A DNA stretch of 64,000 nucleotides from Natribacillus halophilus (GTDB lineage Bacteria; Bacillota; Bacilli; Bacillales; Marinococcaceae). The notes under the pieces were generated by a model. The model had not been told where the DNA came from and did not search any database. It saw only the letters and a list, made by a program, of their open reading frames with translations. Positions 33,851-42,960 of the stretch are shown here, piece after piece; the stretch's first letter is position 1, and every line of letters begins with the position of its first letter. The DNA lies in assembly GCF_900100185.1 (NCBI RefSeq), contig NZ_FNEN01000003.1, positions 1 through 64,000 of the forward strand. Reading direction: 5' to 3'. The translations under genes were made by a program, and so were the position numbers.

Positions 33851-36480
33851 TTACACCTCGACCGGCTCAGGCATTTGCATAGCAATTTTTTCTCCATTCC
33901 AGCGATAACGAACCGTCGTTACGAAATCGGCATTTTTCGCCCGCAGCAGTTCATAAATGGACAAAGACGGCACAGTATCATAGTCACCCCAGAGCACCTG
34001 CGAGTTCATAATGTAATCGAACCCGAGCTGTTCAACGACTTCAAACATTTCCCGGATATTGTTCTCATCCACACCGGCAAAGGCCTCGTCCAGCGAAATG
34101 ATGTAAGGCGCTTGCGCGGACGCTTCCTGGTAACGGGAATAACAAGCTGTTAACAGGGGAATGTACATCGCCAATGCTTTTTCGCCGCCGCTAAATTTAT
34201 AAAATTGGTTATCGGAGAGTTCCCGAACCGGTTCGTTCGTGCGTTGAAAATAAATTTTAAACGAGAACCACTTTCGGTAATCCAGTACTTCTTTAAGGAC
34301 TTGCAAAAGGGTTTCTCCATCCCCTTCGTCCTGAATCTGTTGTTTCGCACGAGTGATTTTCGAACGGAAATGATTGGTAATACGTTCCAAATCTTCATCT
34401 TTGAGCAGCGCTGCATCTTGTTTTAAATAATGAACAAGGTCCCTTGTGTCCATCTCATCCTCTGATTCCGCCGTTCGCGGCTTCCACTTGATCGAAAAAG
34501 TAAGGCCGGAGGAGATATCGCGGCTGCCCATGATTTTGTTCATTTCCTGCGTCCATGTCTCTGCGCGGCGAATGCGGCTGCGCAGCTTCATGCCGACAGA
34601 CTTGAATAGGATCTCTTCGTATAGTTCTTTATCCGCTTCATTTAACACATCTTGCTGACGTTCCTGTTCTTCTTTTACAAATGCTTCCACGGTATACGGG
34701 CTCACGAACTGCCCGCGCATATATAATTCAATCATGCGCCGTTCCGATTTTCTCTTCCACGTCGCGAGCAACGTCTGCTCCTGCTCCGCATGGTAAGCCG
34801 CCAATGCTTCGGGAAGGTCTTCGGCTACCGTGTAATCCTTCATGCGATATTCCATTAGATCCGTTTGTTGCTCATGAAACTGGTTGGTTAATTGTCGTTC
34901 AAACGTAGCGGCATTTTGGTCTTTCACGAGCGTGCCATACTGTTTCATCGTCTCCGACACAAGCTCGTCGAGAGATTGCGGGCCATCCTGGCCAAAAACA
35001 AACCCGCGTTTCCATTCCTTTTCAACAGTCGACTGCCACAGATCCCGCAACTGTGTCGTGAACGCGATGTCTCGTTCTTTGTCCCGGATCTCTTTATCGC
35101 CATTTTCCGCATGTACGCGCTTGGCGGGCACGTCTTGCTTTTTCTCATCGAGCCTCGCGCGCACTTCCCGCAAACGCGTTTGCACTTGTTGGATTTCCGC
35201 GCGTAAATCCTTAACACCTGCGGATGCGAGCTGCGTCTCCAGTTGTTCAATATTCAGGCGAATGGCCCTGAGCTCTGCGTCTTCGTGATTGTACTCCCCT
35301 TTTAACTCATCGACGTCTGCCTGCAATTCTTCAAGTCGCTCATTCAGCTCCAACAGTCGCTCGCCCGATCTTTGTTTACGGTCATGCAAGCGCTGGAGCG
35401 TGAGGAGACCCTGGGTGTAGGTCGTCATGTCTTCTTTGGCACGGCGGTAGATGTTCCAATCCGCTTGCAGATTTATATCCCTTGTCTTCTCTTCGACTTC
35501 CTGCTTTTTCACCCGTAATTCCCGGTCCAGTCTTTTCGATGTCTCCACTAACCGCTCGACGCGCTGATTCATTTGACTGAGGTTCGCTCTCGTCGTCTCG
35601 AGTTGGCGCCAAATGTCCCGCATGTCATTGTCTTCCGGAAACCTTTGCAAGTTTGCTTCCAACGCTTCGATACGCTCTTGCGAAGCCATCTTCTTTTGCT
35701 CCACGCGTTCGCGTTCCACTTCGACATTCGCGATTTCCTGCTTGAGTTGCTCGATTTGTTCTTCACGATACCTTGCACGAGCCGTACGGCCCACATAACG
35801 AACGCTATCAAGGGGGCGTGCGTGTCCTTTCAACAACCCGAGCCGGTAACTGCCATCCAGGTCAAACACAGCTCCTTCTCCCCCTTCGTTGCCGACGACG
35901 ATGCTTCGCAAAGCATCATCCACCGTTTCCGCACGCAACGAGCTTTCGGCAGGCAGCTCCGGACGAAGGTAATCGGCAAGGGTCGGCATCATCCATTGCG
36001 GCTGCGGCACGAGTACACGGTCATGGATCAGTGATAGATCGTTCGTCTCTGTCACCAATGCGTCCAACAAACCGGCGTCAATGAGCGCGGATTCAATCCG
36101 AATCCGTGTATCTTCCGGAACATCGTCCAAAAATTCAACGGAAGCATACAGAGACTCAAAAGCAATGCCTTTCTCCTTCAGTTGCCGGCGAGCTTCGATT
36201 GTCGCCTCCTGCGTGTCCGGCTCGGGATCCTTCTTCGTTTTCCAGTCGTTTAACGCGTCTTCAAGCTGGGCTTTTTGTTTATCCAGCTCCCCAAGCTCCA
36301 CTTGACGCTCGGCGACGAGCGTTTTTTGTTCGCTTGTCAATTGCTCGGTTAACGCGCGAAAAGGGGTACGTACATCCTCGTAATTGCTGTTGTCGTATAA
36401 GTGATAAATCATGCGCGTTGACTGCTGAAATGCAGCTTCTCCGCCCGCTTCCAGAATTTCGGAGGCCTCGAGCCAGGCGC
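33851..36480 (-). pseudogene. jetC: jetC (TIGR02680 SMC-like ATPase) lacking its N-terminal Walker A part
   Basis: About 875 codons of the Wadjet SMC/MukB-like motor remain, against roughly 1350 in the family. The coiled-coil arms and the C-terminal head are present, with FYKFSGGEKALAMYIPLLTA (ABC signature) and IISLDEAFAGVDENNIREMF (Walker B), then NSQVLWGDYDTVPSLSIYEL. There is no GxxGxGKS anywhere. The open frame extends to 36,736, but its first 80 or so codons are only the antisense-free shadow of the jetA start in another frame. Without Walker A the head cannot bind ATP normally. Confidence 0.8.
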
Positions 36481-36690
36481 GGATCGCTTCCACCGTTGCA
36501 GCTCTTCCAATGAGTATTCGGCGAAAGTTGCATCTTCCTGCAAATGGGCGTGAATCTCTTCGGCAAACAAAAATTGCCGCATCCGCTCGTGCTGTATATA
36601 ACAATAACGCAAAATTACGCGATAACTCGAAGCCTTCTCGGCAGCCAGATATGTCGCTTCTTTTACTCGTTTTTTGACACTGTCCTGCAT
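36481..36690 (-). pseudogene. jetA: jetA (TIGR02677) N-terminal fragment
   Basis: From ATG 36,690, with GGAGG about 10 bases upstream, some 70 codons read like the start of the kleisin-like Wadjet subunit JetA. They include YLAAEKASSYRVILRYCYIQ, HERMRQFLFAEEIHAHLQ and YSLEELQRWK. The similarity ends near 36,490, and the following DNA is jetC in a different frame. Most of jetA, all of jetB and the front of jetC are therefore missing at this one point. Family recognition is from memory. Confidence 0.65.
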
Positions 36691-36843
36691 GGTGGAGGGC
36701 CTCCTCCTGCCTTTTCCTGTGACTTGATTGTAACATGTTTAGGAGATTAATAGAAAAAAATCGGAGGATGTCGAAGGTACAGGGCTGAAGTGCTATATTT
36801 TAGGGAGGTGCTCCATTGCCACACCCCCTAATCAAATAGTGGT

Positions 36844-37002
36844 TTAAGAGACCCCTTCCAACTTTGCAGCTTGGGCTAAATGACGGTGCAAACTTTTAGG
36901 CATCCGGAGATGAAGATGGTCGCTGAAATTTTCATCCTCTATTGGTTCTGGAATGGGCTCACCCTCATCCAACATGTCTTCAATAAACCCTTCTCTATTT
37001 CC
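36844..37002 (-). pseudogene. HicB-like antitoxin C-terminal relic
   Basis: The minus strand directly after the YndM-like stop reads EDMLDEGEPIPEPIED, then LHLRMPKSLHRHLAQAAKLE and GVS before a stop. This matches the end of HicB antitoxins, where the ribbon-helix-helix part begins with lRlPkslH and would go on past GVS. There is no start, no hicA and no ribosome site. The interval 36,691-36,843 holds nothing else. Confidence 0.5.
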
Positions 37003-37500
37003 CTACTGCTGCTTTTTACTTTTCGGATCCTTCGCCGACAGCTTCGCGTACATATCTTCGCCGTACTCGGTTTGCAAATCCCTGGTCGATCGCTCCTGCT
37101 GCTCCTCATCCTCGGGCGGAGCGGAAGTGGATTGATTCTCCTCATCTGCGGACGGTTGATTAAAAAACTGTCGCCTCATATACATATGATAGAAAATTTC
37201 CGCTGCCGTGAGCACGATCGCGGTAAAAAATGAGGCAAAGCCTAACGCCATCGGCGCCTCAATGAACCAGGCACCAAGGAGCCACACCCCCGCCCAGGCG
37301 ATGAAAAAGTCAGCGATCGCGGCGGTTACATCTTTAATTCCCGGCAGGATGAAAACATCGCCCAAAAAGGAAATGACCGTCAAGACAACACTTATGGCTA
37401 AAACGTTCGCAAATTCGACCCCGAAAAATCCACCTAGAACGATCCAAATGATGCCAAGCATCATGATAAATTTTATCCCTATTCCTGCAAGATACTTCAT
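37003..37500 (-). CDS. yndM: DUF2512 membrane protein (YndM-like)
   Basis: This 165-residue protein has four hydrophobic spans in the first 110 residues, including IKFIMMLGIIWIVLGGFFG, VISFLGDVFILPGI and AIADFFIAWAGVWLLGAWF. A polar, Glu/Gln-rich cytoplasmic tail follows. The layout fits the YndM/DUF2512 family of Bacillus, whose role is unknown. ATG 37,500 with AAGGAGG at 6-7 bases is clear. It is transcribed away from the aldehyde dehydrogenase gene. Confidence 0.75.
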   Translation of the reverse strand: MKYLAGIGIKFIMMLGIIWIVLGGFFGVEFANVLAISVVLTVISFLGDVFILPGIKDVTAAIADFFIAWAGVWLLGAWFIEAPMALGFASFFTAIVLTAAEIFYHMYMRRQFFNQPSADEENQSTSAPPEDEEQQERSTRDLQTEYGEDMYAKLSAKDPKSKKQQ

Positions 37501-37636
37501 GGCGTCCTCCTTCTTTGCTGATATAGCGCTTATTTTTTCCTCATTTTTTGTCTTTATCCATGGATTGAATCGTGGTTTTAAATGGAATCTTTTCGGGTAT
37601 ACACTCATGATGAACTGATGAAAAGGAGTCGATGTT

Positions 37637-39061
37637 ATGCGCAACTATACGAAGCACTACATTAATGGCGAATGGGTAGAATCGACCGGCTCAGAAACGA
37701 TGGATGTGATTAACCCGGCTACCGAAGAACCGGCGGGACGCATCAGCCTCGGCACCCAGGAAGATCTGGACCGCGCGGTCAAGGCAGCGCGTGCCGCTTT
37801 CCCTTCATTTTCAACAACCTCGAAAGCATATCGGGTGGAATTGCTTGAAAATATCGCCAAAGAATACGAAAAGCGCAAAGATGGCCTTATCGACGCCATA
37901 ACGGAGGAATTAGGTTCACCTCGGGGCATGACCGAAAATGTCCATTACAAAATGGGCCTCGTTCACTTTCAAACTGCTGCTGAGCAGCTTAAAGATTTTG
38001 AATTTAACGAAAGACGCGGTGACACCCTGATTAAAAAAGAACCGATCGGGGTCAGCGGACTCATTACCCCGTGGAACTTCCCGACGAATCAAACGTCGAC
38101 CAAGCTGGCAAGCGCATTCGCGGCCGGAAGCCCGGTCGTCCTTAAACCGGCGGAACTCACACCGTTTGCTGCCGTTATTTTAGCAGAAATTTTTGAAGCG
38201 GCCGATGTTCCCAAAGGAGTCTTTAACCTCGTTAACGGCACGGGCGAAACGATCGGCAACGGTATCAGCTCCCACCCGGACATCGATTTTGTTTCCTTCA
38301 CCGGTTCCGGAGCCGTCGGCCAAAAAATCTCCGAGAATGCCGCGAAAAATGTGAAGAAAGTCGCGCTTGAACTCGGCGGGAAATCCCCAATGGTGATTCT
38401 CGATGACGCCGATGTGAAAAAGGCAGCCAAGGCAGCGGTCAACAACGTGGTTATGAATTCAGGGCAAGTATGTAGCGCCGCCACGCGCACGCTGGTCCCC
38501 AATTCGATGCACGATGACTTCATTGCAGCCGTACAGGAAGTATTGCCCGGCTATCCCGTCGGCGATCCCAATGGCCCCAATATGATGGGACCGCTTGTCG
38601 CCGAGAAACAATGGGATCGTGTCCAGGGCTATATTGAAAAAGGTGTCGAGGAAGGCGCGACCCTCGTTGCCGGCGGCACAGGCAAACCGGAAGGTCTGGA
38701 AAAGGGCTATTACGTCAAGCCTACCGTTTTTACCGATGTCGATAACGACATGGTCATTGCCCAGGAAGAAATTTTCGGTCCGGTGATGTCGGTGATTCGA
38801 TACGAAGGCCTTGACGAAGCCGTCGACACAGCCAACGACACCATCTACGGCCTGGCCGGCTACGTATTCGGCGAAGACGAAGAAAAGCTGCAGGATGTCG
38901 CTTCCCGCCTGCAGGCCGGTCGCATCACCGTCAACAATGCGAAAGCAGACTTCACCGCGCCATTCGGCGGTTACAAACAGTCCGGTGTCGGTCGCGAATG
39001 GGGCGATTACGGCATTGAAGAATATCTCGAAGTTAAAACCGTGCTGGGAATGCCTTCCTGA
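37637..39061 (+). CDS. NAD(P)-dependent aldehyde dehydrogenase
   Basis: This is a 474-residue ALDH-superfamily enzyme that oxidises an aldehyde to the acid. It begins [39 protein letters not shown] gives the Asn of the active site, [10 protein letters not shown] the cofactor Lys, and [11 protein letters not shown] the coenzyme loop. [12 protein letters not shown] carries the general-base Glu near residue 247 and [11 protein letters not shown] the nucleophile Cys near 281. Its length is typical. GGAG lies 9 bases upstream of ATG 37,637. It is a single gene ending in a strong terminator. The substrate cannot be told. Confidence 0.85.
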   Translation: MRNYTKHYINGEWVESTGSETMDVINPATEEPAGRISLGTQEDLDRAVKAARAAFPSFSTTSKAYRVELLENIAKEYEKRKDGLIDAITEELGSPRGMTENVHYKMGLVHFQTAAEQLKDFEFNERRGDTLIKKEPIGVSGLITPWNFPTNQTSTKLASAFAAGSPVVLKPAELTPFAAVILAEIFEAADVPKGVFNLVNGTGETIGNGISSHPDIDFVSFTGSGAVGQKISENAAKNVKKVALELGGKSPMVILDDADVKKAAKAAVNNVVMNSGQVCSAATRTLVPNSMHDDFIAAVQEVLPGYPVGDPNGPNMMGPLVAEKQWDRVQGYIEKGVEEGATLVAGGTGKPEGLEKGYYVKPTVFTDVDNDMVIAQEEIFGPVMSVIRYEGLDEAVDTANDTIYGLAGYVFGEDEEKLQDVASRLQAGRITVNNAKADFTAPFGGYKQSGVGREWGDYGIEEYLEVKTVLGMPS

Positions 39062-39077
39062 ACAACCGCATAAAGAA

Positions 39078-39109
39078 AACTTGCCTAACCTGGGGTTGGG
39101 CAAGTTTTT
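39078..39109 (+). terminator. terminator of the aldehyde dehydrogenase gene
   Basis: AACTTGCC pairs with GGGCAAGTT, followed by TTTT. Confidence 0.75.
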
Positions 39110-39114
39110 GCTTT

Positions 39115-39197
39115 TAGCAGATACAAAAGTATAACTTTCTTATCATGCATAAGTGCAATTAAGGCTTTCGCCAGGCTTGGCGATAAAGTTTTCTTTA
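39115..39197. repeat. palindromic dispersed element, copy 2 (inverted orientation)
   Basis: It reads AGCAGATACAAAAGTATAAC, ACTTTCTTATC, ATGCATAAGTGCAATTAAGG, CTTTCGCCAGGCTTGGCG and AAGTTTTCTTT, the reverse complement layout of copy 1. Confidence 0.7.
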
Positions 39198-39219
39198 TTA
39201 CAAGGATAGAGGTGAATCG

Positions 39220-39381
39220 ATGTTAGACAAACTGCGCAACCCTTTCAGGAAAAAGCGTTGTCATTTTTGTAAAATGTCTACCCCATACATGCGCGACTAT
39301 TACGATGAACACGATAACAGAGTAGTCGTCTGTGAGAAATGTTTAGAGTATGCCGAAAGACGGGCATTCAGAAGAATATAA
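39220..39381 (+). CDS. 53-aa zinc-ribbon protein
   Basis: This small basic protein, too short for most gene callers, has CHFCKMSTPY and VVVCEKCLEYAERRAF. The two CxxC pairs 24 residues apart form a likely zinc ribbon. GAGGTGA lies 6 bases before ATG 39,220. The next gene, a DksA-like protein with its own zinc site, starts 12 bases after its stop, and the pair looks like one operon. I do not know the family. A role in transcription or sporulation control is suggested only by the neighbour. Confidence 0.65.
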   Translation: MLDKLRNPFRKKRCHFCKMSTPYMRDYYDEHDNRVVVCEKCLEYAERRAFRRI

Positions 39382-39393
39382 GGAGGAATGGGA

Positions 39394-39867
39394 ATGATCA
39401 GCCAAGACGAGATGCACACGCTGAAAAAGCGACTGCTGGAAATGAAACAAGATATAGAAACGCAATTCGAACACGCCGACCGCCCTGAAGAAACCGGCGA
39501 ACTGTCCCAATCAGACAATCACCCCGGCGATCAGGCGACCGAACTCCACGAACAGCAAAAAAACGTCGCTCTCCACAATCAGTCACGGCAGCAACTGGCC
39601 GATATCCACCATGCTTTACAAGCCATCGAGGATGGCCATTATGGACGTTGTGAAGTGTGTGACGAACCGATCCCCTATGAACGGCTGGAACTGGTTCCGG
39701 AAACGATGCGATGCGTCAGGCACGCCGATCAGGAAGCGACTGACACCGAGCGACCGGCAGAAGAAGATTCTCTGGATGCTTCGTTACAAGAGAAAAATTT
39801 CGATCGCGCGAATACGTGGGAAACGGCAAGCGAGCACGGCACCTCGCGCTCGCCGTCAGATATGTAA
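39394..39867 (+). CDS. TraR/DksA-type zinc-finger protein (YteA-like)
   Basis: This 157-residue protein has a coiled-coil N-terminus (MISQDEMHTLKKRLLEMKQD), the LSQSDNHPGDQATEL segment typical of YteA/YocK proteins, and a C4 zinc finger near residue 88: GRCEVCDEPIPYERLELVP followed by MRCVRHAD, where the fourth ligand is His rather than Cys. DksA-like proteins enter the RNA polymerase secondary channel. The Bacillus members are poorly known and often sporulation-linked. ATG 39,394 is 7 bases from GGAGG, whereas ATG 39,388 is too close. An acidic tail follows the finger. Confidence 0.8.
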   Translation: MISQDEMHTLKKRLLEMKQDIETQFEHADRPEETGELSQSDNHPGDQATELHEQQKNVALHNQSRQQLADIHHALQAIEDGHYGRCEVCDEPIPYERLELVPETMRCVRHADQEATDTERPAEEDSLDASLQEKNFDRANTWETASEHGTSRSPSDM

Positions 39868-39870
39868 ACG

Positions 39871-39908
39871 AAGCGGAGCCCCTCTTTTGGAAGGGCTCCG
39901 CTTATTGC
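39871..39908. terminator. terminator between the DksA-like and YisL-like genes
   Basis: GCGGAGCCC pairs with GGGCTCCGC, followed by TTATTGCTTT. It lies between convergent genes. Confidence 0.65.
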
Positions 39909-39913
39909 TTTAT

Positions 39914-40267
39914 TTAGAACGAAATCACGCCGAATCCCAAGAGCACGACGATCACAAGCGTAACGACAACGAGGGTGAAACTGACGGCCGCGCTTTCGCC
40001 CCGCTTCGTTTTGCCGAGCGCCATCTCCATGAAACCGATGAGAAGAAGCGCCAAAATGCCTTTGACCACAAACATAGCCGGAAAGCCTAATTCAAATAAC
40101 AGCCCAACGCCGGATACGATCATGATGAGATAAAAAATGCCAAGAATGATGCGCAAAATTCTTCCGCCTGTATTCTTGCCTGCCCTGTATAGGAAAAAAG
40201 CGATCAGAAACAGTATCGGCAAAAAAGCCCACGATCCTTGGTGTGAGGCGAATAACATATCGTACAT
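39914..40267 (-). CDS. yisL: YisL/DUF1516 membrane protein
   Basis: This 117-residue protein with four hydrophobic helices fits the UPF0344/YisL family: HQGSWAFLPILFLIAFFLY, RILRIILGIFYLIMIVSGVG, FPAMFVVKGILALLLIGFME and a final VVTLVIVVLLGFGVISF. The role is unknown. It is a single gene. From 40,268 to 40,481 upstream I see no gene. The bases GCTCTGCACAGCTATT near 40,460 match part of the toxin gene at 11,080 but nothing else of that locus is there. Confidence 0.75.
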   Translation of the reverse strand: MYDMLFASHQGSWAFLPILFLIAFFLYRAGKNTGGRILRIILGIFYLIMIVSGVGLLFELGFPAMFVVKGILALLLIGFMEMALGKTKRGESAAVSFTLVVVTLVIVVLLGFGVISF

Positions 40268-40481
40268 GTGTCTCGTTCATCCTTTCTAATAGATCTCCAG
40301 GTTCTTATACCCTATCCATGCCCATGTTACACGAGATTTCTCCATTAGGATAGGAAAGTTTTGTGAACGCCGTATGAACAATGGGTATTTAAGGGCACGG
40401 TTGGGACGCAGCCCCCTCCAGAGTGCCTCAAATTGGGCATTTTTTCCATTTTGATGAACGCGGCGCTCTGCACAGCTATTA

Positions 40482-40703
40482 AAGAAAACTTGGCTTATCG
40501 CCAAGCATGGCGAAAGCCTTAGTTGCACTTATGCAAGATAAGAAACCATCATGGCGGCTGAGCATACCGCCACCATCTATCATGAAAACAACTGATTTAG
40601 CGCAAAAAGTATAATCGTGACATATGTTGGTTATACTGATTGGTTTGCGCTGCTCCAATAATGGTTGTTTTCATACAAAAGTTTTATACTTTTTTATCTG
40701 CCA
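40482..40703. repeat. palindromic dispersed element, copy 3, with an internal insertion
   Basis: The left part matches copy 1 (AAGAAAACTTGGC, CTTATCGCCAAGC, GCCTTAGTTGCACTTATGCA). The right end TATACTTTTTTATCTGCCAAA also matches. Between them about 130 extra bases are inserted, holding the nested palindrome at 40,582-40,674. Confidence 0.65.
40582..40674. repeat. nested palindrome inserted in repeat copy 3
   Basis: ATGAAAACAAC pairs with GTTGTTTTCAT. Inside it GCGCAAA pairs with TTTGCGC, and inside that AGTATAA pairs with TTATACT. The whole 93-bp unit could fold as a cruciform. Confidence 0.6.
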
Positions 40704-40708
40704 AAAAA

Positions 40709-40735
40709 AGAACAAGCCCTGACAGCCTGTTCTTC
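40709..40735 (-). terminator. terminator of the SCO gene
   Basis: On the minus strand AAGAACAGGC pairs with GCTTGTTCTT, followed by TTTTT. Confidence 0.7.
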
Positions 40736-40743
40736 TTAGCGCC

Positions 40744-41361
40744 CTATTCATTTTCCGTCAACTGTCGCAAATCCTCCATAATCGGCTCGGTGTCGACTTC
40801 GAGGCCATCATAACGTTGAATGACCTGGCCACTGTCATCCACTAGAAAAATATCGGTGGAATGGATGATATCCTCGTCATCGTCAGCCGGTGCGACCACA
40901 CTGTGAAATGTACTTTCGGCAAATTCCTCTACCTCGCCGAGACTATAGCCGGTGAGAAAGTTCCAGTTCGAATAATCTGCCTCGTATTGATCCCCGTATT
41001 CTTTTAGTATTTCCGGTGAGTCATACTCGGGATCGACCGTAAATGAAACAAGGTTGGCAGCAATGTCTTCTGTGGCCAGATCCTCTTGCAACTGGGACAT
41101 ATTCGGGGTCATTAAATTACAGACCGTCGGACAACGTGTAAAAATCATGTTAACGAGCGTATACTCCCCTTCCAGGTCCTCATTCGTCACCACCTCATCG
41201 GATTGATTCGTGTAGGAAAAATCATGAAGATCCAGGCCGTATGCCTGCAAGTCTTCCCCGTTCTCCGCCGAAGTGTTACTCACATTATCGAACCACCCAC
41301 ACCCTGAAAGTGCGAAAAGCAGGACGAAACCGCCCATCAACAACCATTTTTTTGTTCGCAA
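40744..41361 (-). CDS. SCO1/SenC family lipoprotein
   Basis: This copper chaperone of the thioredoxin fold delivers Cu to the CuA site of cytochrome c oxidase and is anchored outside the membrane. The lipobox LSGC follows a hydrophobic signal. The copper motif CxxxC is FTRCPTVCNLM, and the His ligand is in EDIIHSTDIFLVDDSGQV. The linker is acidic. TTG 41,361 with GGGGGA 6 bases upstream is preferred; a GTG at 41,385 is possible. The length is about that of YpmQ in Bacillus. It is a single gene with its own terminator, away from oxidase genes. Confidence 0.8.
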   Translation of the reverse strand: MRTKKWLLMGGFVLLFALSGCGWFDNVSNTSAENGEDLQAYGLDLHDFSYTNQSDEVVTNEDLEGEYTLVNMIFTRCPTVCNLMTPNMSQLQEDLATEDIAANLVSFTVDPEYDSPEILKEYGDQYEADYSNWNFLTGYSLGEVEEFAESTFHSVVAPADDDEDIIHSTDIFLVDDSGQVIQRYDGLEVDTEPIMEDLRQLTENE

Positions 41362-41433
41362 AAGATTTCCCCCTTCCTTATTCACCTACTCTGAGGAATA
41401 TGCAAAAGCTTGGCAACTATGTCCAATGGGGAT

Positions 41434-41472
41434 AAAAAAATACCGCTGTCAATGTTTTCTTCCGACAGCGGT
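41434..41472 (-). terminator. terminator of the glutathione peroxidase gene
   Basis: On the minus strand ACCGCTGTC pairs with GACAGCGGT, followed by ATTTTTTT. Confidence 0.75.
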
Positions 41473-41480
41473 TCAGACGG

Positions 41481-41957
41481 TTATTTTAATGCTTCCTTGA
41501 GGTCAGCTTCAATCTTTTCCGGATGCGTGCGTGGCGAGTAACGATATAATACCGTTCCTTCACGACCGACGAGAAATTTTGTAAAATTCCATTTGATGTT
41601 ATTTGAGCCTAAGCCTTTCGTTTCCTGTGTAAGATGCGCAAATAAGGGATCAACGTCTTCGCCGCGCACCTCCGTTTTTTTAAACAATGGAAAAGTCACG
41701 CCGTATTTTTCCTGTAAATGATCGGGAATGTCTTCATCGGCCAGCGGTTCCTGGTTCATGAACTGATTGCTCGGGAACCCTAACACATAGAAACCTTTGT
41801 CCTTATATTGCTCATAGAGCTTTTGCAGCTCTTTCAGTTGTGAGGCAAAGCCACATTTGCTGGCTGTATTCACAATGAGCAAAACGTTGCCTTCATACGC
41901 TTGCAAAGTATGCTCCCCATCAACAACCGATTCAACTTTCGTGTCAAAGATACTCAT
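41481..41957 (-). CDS. glutathione peroxidase family protein (BsaA-like)
   Basis: This 158-residue thiol peroxidase reduces hydroperoxides, in Bacillus probably with thioredoxin or bacillithiol. The peroxidatic Cys is in NTASKCGFASQLKEL. The family motifs GFPSNQFMNQEP and IKWNFTKFLVGREG follow, with the Gln and Trp of the active site. It uses Cys, not selenocysteine. ATG 41,957 is 9 bases from GGAG; the ATG two codons earlier is too close. Confidence 0.85.
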   Translation of the reverse strand: MSIFDTKVESVVDGEHTLQAYEGNVLLIVNTASKCGFASQLKELQKLYEQYKDKGFYVLGFPSNQFMNQEPLADEDIPDHLQEKYGVTFPLFKKTEVRGEDVDPLFAHLTQETKGLGSNNIKWNFTKFLVGREGTVLYRYSPRTHPEKIEADLKEALK

Positions 41958-42065
41958 CCGCATCCACTCCTTTTTAAACCATACCCGCTATAGCCTGTAG
42001 CCAATCATTTGTTTACAACCTGAAGGTGGGCTTATAATGTAGTCATACAAGGGAGGAAAATAAAA

Positions 42066-42899
42066 ATGTCCATTCAAAAAGCGTTAACGATCGCCGGTTC
42101 CGACTCCAGCGGCGGTGCCGGCATTCAGGCTGATCTTAAAACATTTCAGGATTTAGGTGTATATGGCATGAACGCGCTAACGACCGTGGTAGCCATGAAT
42201 CCTGACAATTGGGAACATCGCGTGTTTCCCCAGGATGTAAAAACCGTGGAAGCCCAGTTGGAAACGATTCTTTCCATCGGGGTCGATGCCATGAAAACAG
42301 GCATGCTCGCTTCGGTTGATGTGATTGAGCTCGCCGCCCGCACCATCGAGGAACATGGCCTGGAGCAAACCGTCATTGACCCCGTGCTCGTATGTAAAGG
42401 CGAGGATGAAGTCCTGCACCCGGAAACCGCCGATGCACTTAGAGAGGTTCTCGTTCCGAAAGCATTAGTGGCGACACCGAATTTATTCGAAGCATCCCAG
42501 CTGGCCCAGATGAAAACGATCACCACCATCGAAGGCATGAAAGAAGCTGCGAAGCGCATCCACGACAACGGAACCAAATACGTCGTTGTTAAAGGGGGCA
42601 AGCAACTCGAGCATGACCTCGCGATCGACATCGTCTACGACGGCCATGAGTTTAAGCTTCTGGAAACAGAAAAAATCGACACCTCTTACAATCATGGTGC
42701 CGGCTGTACGTTTGCGGCTGCGATCACGGCCGAGCTTGCCAAAGGCAGCGACGTTCACGAGGCCATCGCGACTGCCAAGCAATTCGTCACCGCCGCGATC
42801 ACCCATGGCTGGCGCATGAACGAACACGTCGGTGCCGTCCTCCACGGCGCGTACCGACAATACGGCAATGAAACGAAGATACAAAAACAGCAAATGTAA
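42066..42899 (+). CDS. pdxK: pyridoxal/HMP kinase (PdxK-type ThiD paralogue)
   Basis: This 277-residue ribokinase-fold enzyme phosphorylates pyridoxal (vitamin B6 salvage) and/or hydroxymethylpyrimidine. ALTIAGSDSSGGAGIQADLK is the substrate loop. The variable part reads MNPDNWEHRVFPQDVKTVEAQ and GVDAMKTGMLASVDVIELAA, closer to the Bacillus PdxK subgroup than to ThiD. The anion hole is YNHGAGCTFAAAITAEL, with Cys as in that subgroup. GGGAGG precedes ATG 42,066. It is a single gene, and a GC-rich hairpin (42,905-42,935) without a T-run follows. Confidence 0.8.
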   Translation: MSIQKALTIAGSDSSGGAGIQADLKTFQDLGVYGMNALTTVVAMNPDNWEHRVFPQDVKTVEAQLETILSIGVDAMKTGMLASVDVIELAARTIEEHGLEQTVIDPVLVCKGEDEVLHPETADALREVLVPKALVATPNLFEASQLAQMKTITTIEGMKEAAKRIHDNGTKYVVVKGGKQLEHDLAIDIVYDGHEFKLLETEKIDTSYNHGAGCTFAAAITAELAKGSDVHEAIATAKQFVTAAITHGWRMNEHVGAVLHGAYRQYGNETKIQKQQM

Positions 42900-42960
42900 C
42901 TAATGGAAGGCTTTCGCAATGATAGCGAAAGCCTTAGCATTTCCGGACTATGGGGCCCCG

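Noticed and set aside
33875-36750. Many plus-strand open frames across the jetC/jetD region
   Set aside because: They are shadows of the long minus-strand coding frames, with no ribosome sites or family motifs.
37657-39134. Long frames opposite the aldehyde dehydrogenase gene (up to 214 codons)
   Set aside because: High GC third positions keep the antisense frames open. The ALDH protein is complete and well conserved on the other strand.
40286-40528. 80-codon frame between yisL and the palindromic element
   Set aside because: It runs into the repeat and lacks a start signal. It holds only a 16-base match to the toxin gene.
42903-42936. Terminator after pdxK
   Set aside because: The AAGGCTTTCGC/GCGAAAGCCTT stem is strong, but no T-run follows on either strand, so it is not listed as a terminator.
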